From an uncultured Angelakisella sp. (GTDB lineage: Bacteria; Bacillota; Clostridia; Oscillospirales; Ruminococcaceae): 8,532 bases of DNA. Position 1 is the first letter of the stretch; the number at the start of each line of letters is the position of its first letter. Where the stretch lies: positions 1 through 8,532 of the forward strand of contig CAJFUT010000268.1 in assembly GCA_904420255.1 (NCBI GenBank), read 5' to 3'. Below, one piece after another: positions 6,212 through 8,532 of the stretch. The translations under genes and the position numbers were made by a program. The notes under the pieces were generated by a model that saw nothing but the letters and a program-made list of their open reading frames with translations, ran no database searches and had not been told where the DNA came from.

Positions 6212-6918
6212 AGGGCCGCCTCCTTTTCCCGCGCCATCCCCGGCAGTTCCCGGAGCCGGGCGAGTTCCCGGACCTCATAATCGGGGCGCCAGGGGGTGGC
6301 GTTTTCCTTCCCCAGGGGGTTGTACCAGCAGGTGGGGATGCCGGCCTGGCAGCCGCCCCGGATATCCGAGGTGAGGGAATCCCCGATGACCAACACCTCC
6401 TGAGGGTCCGGGTCCCCCAGGGCCTCCATCACCCGGCGGAAATATTCCGGCTGGGGCTTCTGCACCCCCATCTCCCCGGAGATGAAAAAGCCCTGGAACC
6501 AGCGGTCCAGCCCCGAGCGCCGCATCCGGCTGCGCTGGGTGCCGGAGATGCCGTTGGTCACAAGCCAGAGGCTGTGATCCCCCGCCAGGTCCCGGCAGGC
6601 CTCCTCCGCCCCGGGCATGAGGAAGGCCCCCTCCCCCAGCAGCTCCCGGTACCGGGCCTCCGCCTTCTTCCCGTCCGCCGAAAGGTCCAGCCGCCGGAAG
6701 GCCAGGTTGAAGCGGCTGTCCAGCAGCTCCTGCTGGGTCAGCTCCCCCCGCTCCAGGGCCTGCCAGAGCTCCTGGTTGGCGGCGTGATAGACCGCCGCCG
6801 TTTCCGCCCCCCAGGGGAGCCCCAGCTCCCGGAACAAACGCTCCAGGGCCGCCGCCTCGCAGGCGTCAAAATCCAAAAGGGTGTTGTCCGCGTCAAACAA
6901 AAGATGCCGAAAAGCCAC
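6208..6918 (-). CDS. HAD-family hydrolase, YjjG/YfnB-like pyrimidine nucleotidase
   Basis: A 236-aa haloacid dehalogenase-superfamily phosphatase with an alpha-helical cap after motif I (subclass I). The four catalytic motifs are intact: FDADNT (nucleophile Asp9 and acid/base Asp11), LVTNG (Thr121), QKP (Lys154) and GDSLTSD (Asp180 and Asp185 for Mg2+). The DADNTLLDFD opening, the LVTNGISGTQRSRM segment and VQKPQPEYF are typical of the YjjG/YfnB group. These 5'-nucleotidases hydrolyse dUMP, dTMP and non-canonical pyrimidine nucleotides as a clean-up activity. I chose GTG at 6918 because AAAGGAG precedes it by 5 nt and it begins right before the conserved FRHLLFDAD strand. An ATG 11 codons upstream has no ribosome binding site and lies in the hairpin tail after murA. 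Its end overlaps walJ by four bases. Confidence 0.88.
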   Translation of the reverse strand: MAFRHLLFDADNTLLDFDACEAAALERLFRELGLPWGAETAAVYHAANQELWQALERGELTQQELLDSRFNLAFRRLDLSADGKKAEARYRELLGEGAFLMPGAEEACRDLAGDHSLWLVTNGISGTQRSRMRRSGLDRWFQGFFISGEMGVQKPQPEYFRRVMEALGDPDPQEVLVIGDSLTSDIRGGCQAGIPTCWYNPLGKENATPWRPDYEVRELARLRELPGMAREKEAAL

Positions 6919-6950
6919 TGCCGCTCCTTTCCCCCGGTTCGCCCGGCGCA

Positions 6951-6982
6951 TACAAAGGGGCTGCGCCTCTCGGGGCAGCCCC
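6951..6982 (-). terminator. Terminator-like hairpin after murA
   Basis: In the 81-bp gap between murA and the HAD gene, minus-strand GGGGCTGC (6982-6975) pairs with GCAGCCCC (6964-6957) in an 8-bp GC-rich stem with a 10-nt loop. It is followed directly by TTTGTA. The T run is only three long, so termination is probably partial, setting murA expression above the downstream genes. I see no clear new promoter between the hairpin and the HAD start. Confidence 0.5.
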
Positions 6983-6999
6983 TGGATCCGCTTCCCCTG

Positions 7000-8283
7000 T
7001 CAGAGAGCTTTGGAAAGCTCGCTGTCGGGGACGGTGATCTTTTTCATATCGCCGCCCAGGGCGGTGACCTTCTCCACCACGTCCTCGTAGCCCCGCTCGA
7101 TGTGGATGATCTCCTCGATTTCGGTGGTGCCCCGGGCGATCAGCCCCGCGATGATCATGGCGGCGCCGCCCCGGAGGTCGGTGGCCTTCACCGGCGCCCC
7201 GGTGAGGTACTCCACCCCCTCGATCACCGCCACCTTGCCGTCCACGGTGATCTTGGCCCCCAGGCGGTTCAGCTCATCCACATATTTGAAGCGGTTGTCC
7301 CAGACCCCCTCGGTGATGATGCTGGTCCCCTGGGCCAGGGTGAGCATGGCGGCCATCTGGGGCTGCATATCGGTGGGGAAGCCGGGATGAGGGGTGGTCT
7401 TGACGTTGATCTTCTGGATGGGGCCGGAGCGGCTCACCTGGATCCAGTCGTCCCCCTCCTCGATCTGGGCCCCCGCCGCCCGGAGCCGGGCGGTGATGGG
7501 CTCCATGTGCTTGGGGATGATGTTTTCCACCCGGATGCTGCCGCCGGTGGCCACCCCGGCCGCCATATAGGTGCCGGCCTCGATCTCGTCCGGGATGATG
7601 GTGTAATTGGTGCCGTGCATCACATCCACCCCATGGATCTTGATGACGTCGGTGCCCGCGCCCCGGACATCCGCGCCCATGGAGTTGAGAAAGTTGGCAA
7701 GGTCCACGATATGGGGCTCCTTGGCCACATTCTCCAGGATGGTGAGGCCCTTGGCCCGCACCGCCGCCAACATGACGTTGATGGTGGCGCCCACCGTCAC
7801 CACATCGAAATAGACATGGACGCCCCGGAGCTGCTCCCCCCGGGCGTTGATCATCCCCTTGTCGATCTCCACACTGGCGCCCATGGCCTCAAAGCCCTTG
7901 ATGTGCTGGTCGATGGGCCGCACCCCGAAGTTGCAGCCGCCGGGCACCGAAACGCTGGCCTCGCCGCACCGCCCCAGCAGGGAGCCCAGGAAATAATAGC
8001 TGGCCCGGATGTTCTTGGCCAGGTCGTAGGGGACGGTATGGGAGGTGAGGTGGGTGGTGTCGATCTCCACCGTCTTTTTCCCCAGCATCCGCACGGAAGC
8101 GCCCATTTCGGTAAGCATCTTCAGCAGAAGGGTGACGTCGCTGATGTTGGGGATGTTGTCAATGACGCATTTGCCTCTGGCCAGGACGGTGGCGGGAATG
8201 ATGGCCACCGCGGCGTTTTTCGCGCCGCCGATCTTTACCGAACCGTGGAGCGCACGGCCGCCGGTCACTACAAATTTATTCAA
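7000..8283 (-). CDS. murA: UDP-N-acetylglucosamine 1-carboxyvinyltransferase MurA
   Basis: A 427-aa MurA, which transfers enolpyruvate from phosphoenolpyruvate to UDP-GlcNAc in the first committed step of peptidoglycan synthesis in the cytoplasm. Catalytic and binding residues are all present: GGAKNAA (Lys22, Asn23), VPGGCNFGVRP with the catalytic Cys117 and Arg122, PGFPTDMQ (Asp305) and IERGYED (Arg397). Lys22, Asn23, Asp305 and Arg397 fall at their E. coli numbers. A cysteine rather than aspartate at the active site predicts fosfomycin sensitivity of this copy. The start is TTG at 8283 (MNKFVVTGGRALHG), because AAGGGAG lies 8 nt upstream and the product begins where MurA proteins begin. A TTG two codons earlier is too close to that site, and an ATG 27 codons upstream (8364) has none. 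Bacillota often carry two paralogues (MurAA/MurAB); I cannot say which this is. Confidence 0.97.
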   Translation of the reverse strand: MNKFVVTGGRALHGSVKIGGAKNAAVAIIPATVLARGKCVIDNIPNISDVTLLLKMLTEMGASVRMLGKKTVEIDTTHLTSHTVPYDLAKNIRASYYFLGSLLGRCGEASVSVPGGCNFGVRPIDQHIKGFEAMGASVEIDKGMINARGEQLRGVHVYFDVVTVGATINVMLAAVRAKGLTILENVAKEPHIVDLANFLNSMGADVRGAGTDVIKIHGVDVMHGTNYTIIPDEIEAGTYMAAGVATGGSIRVENIIPKHMEPITARLRAAGAQIEEGDDWIQVSRSGPIQKINVKTTPHPGFPTDMQPQMAAMLTLAQGTSIITEGVWDNRFKYVDELNRLGAKITVDGKVAVIEGVEYLTGAPVKATDLRGGAAMIIAGLIARGTTEIEEIIHIERGYEDVVEKVTALGGDMKKITVPDSELSKAL

Positions 8284-8378
8284 AGTCAAGGCTCCCTTTT
8301 TCTGATATTCCGCCGGAGAGGCAGCGCTGAAACGCGGCCGCGCCGGCTCTTTGTCAGTACGCATATGAAACGTTGAGT

Positions 8379-8414
8379 TTATGCGCTAATTTTGTTAATT
8401 ATGCACAATTATAC
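8379..8414. repeat. TTATGC-AATT repeats in the murA leader region
   Basis: Plus-strand TTATGC occurs at 8379-8384 and again at 8399-8404, exactly 20 bp apart, and each is followed two or three bases later by AATT. A related TTATAC lies at 8409-8414. TAATT and AATTA also flank the second copy as an inverted repeat. The spacing of about two helical turns beside a -10-like box could suit a DNA-binding regulator. This is an AT-rich stretch, where short repeats arise easily, so operator function is only a possibility. Confidence 0.25.
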
Positions 8415-8435
8415 GCGATATAGCTGATATCCGAA
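8408..8435 (-). promoter_or_regulatory. Possible second promoter upstream of murA
   Basis: A perfect TATAAT lies on the minus strand at 8413-8408. The only -35 candidate near the right distance is TTCGGA (8435-8430), 16 bp upstream, which matches TTGACA at three positions. The start would fall near 8401. The region is AT-rich, so a chance -10 match is plausible. Confidence 0.3.
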
Positions 8436-8451
8436 GGCGCTGTACTTGCTT

Positions 8452-8460
8452 ATTATACCA
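8452..8460 (-). promoter_or_regulatory. Extended -10 promoter, probable main promoter of murA
   Basis: Minus-strand TGGTATAAT (8460-8452) is a consensus -10 box with the TG extension, which can replace a weak -35 element. No good -35 hexamer is seen 16-18 bp upstream (CATTCG, CCATTC, CCCATT). The start would lie near 8445, giving a leader of about 160 nt before the TTG codon. The surrounding 8356-8460 stretch is strikingly AT-rich compared with the rest of the window, as expected for a promoter region. Confidence 0.5.
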
Positions 8461-8493
8461 TGAGCGCAAAGCGCGAATGGGATAATCCGCCAT

Positions 8494-8528
8494 GTTTTTC
8501 GGTTCCCGGCGCAGCCGGGGAGAAAAAC
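8494..8528. repeat. Nested inverted repeat upstream of the murA promoter
   Basis: An outer pair, GTTTTTC (8494-8500) and GAAAAAC (8522-8528), encloses an inner pair, CCCGGC (8505-8510) and GCCGGG (8514-8519), with a 3-nt loop. The transcript of either strand could form one long interrupted stem. The T-rich arm comes before the GC stem on both strands, which is the wrong order for a normal intrinsic terminator. It may end or process the gene that lies beyond the window edge; I cannot tell. Confidence 0.4.
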
Positions 8529-8532
8529 GGCT

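Noticed and set aside
8284..8364. MurA extended to an ATG at 8364
   Set aside because: The 27 extra residues match no MurA N-terminus and the ATG lacks a ribosome binding site, while the TTG at 8283 has AAGGGAG at 8 nt.
1126..8376. Very long plus-strand open frames (for example 1126-2379, 1884-3308, 4376-6280, 6574-8376)
   Set aside because: They lie antisense to strongly recognised genes, are rich in Pro, Gly, Arg and His in low-complexity fashion, and match no family. They arise because G+C-rich codons leave few stops on the opposite strand.
1..8532. CRISPR array, insertion sequence, prophage, toxin-antitoxin or defence system
   Set aside because: No regularly spaced repeats, no transposase or integrase motifs, no small paired genes; all protein genes are recognisable housekeeping families or a small membrane protein.

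Overview
This window looks like an ordinary chromosomal stretch from a G+C-rich member of the Clostridia (Bacillota). A gut Oscillospiraceae/Ruminococcaceae-type organism is my best guess. The reasons are the strong AGGAGG-type ribosome binding sites, the frequent GTG and TTG starts, the protein families, and a walJ...rlmH neighbourhood typical of Bacillota. The taxon is inferred from family resemblance, not from a search. All nine protein genes and the one tRNA gene lie on the minus strand, so the window reads from right to left. Every long plus-strand open frame is a composition-driven shadow.

Layout in the direction of transcription: an AT-rich promoter and leader region (about 8284-8532) drives murA (7000-8283, first committed step of peptidoglycan synthesis). 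A terminator-like hairpin follows (6951-6982). Next come a YjjG-like HAD nucleotidase (6208-6918) and a WalJ/YycJ-type metallo-beta-lactamase-fold hydrolase (5426-6211), joined by a GTGA overlap. Then come a small two-helix membrane protein resembling DUF3592 (4895-5374) and rlmH (4370-4846, 23S rRNA pseudouridine methyltransferase). After a perfect palindrome (4330-4353) there are two tandem M42 metallo-aminopeptidases (3260-4288 and 2229-3263) and a GNAT acetyltransferase (1465-2232), all linked by ATGA overlaps. Last are a PLP-dependent protein of the methionine gamma-lyase-like/'aluminum resistance' family (142-1407) and a tRNA-Leu(UAG) gene at the window edge, with its own promoter inside the end of the lyase gene.

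Functionally this is housekeeping: cell-wall precursor synthesis, nucleotide clean-up, ribosome modification, peptide and amino-acid turnover. The two peptidases and the PLP enzyme could work together in peptide and sulfur amino-acid catabolism, but that is inference from adjacency. I see no phage, transposon, CRISPR, toxin-antitoxin or defence genes, and no convincing new multi-gene system.

The most unusual observation is the tRNA-Leu. Its 5' half is canonical through anticodon loop position 37, but the matching 3' anticodon-stem strand appears only 37 nt later, at the window edge. It may be interrupted at the classical tRNA-intron position, disrupted by an element, or degenerate; the missing flank would decide.
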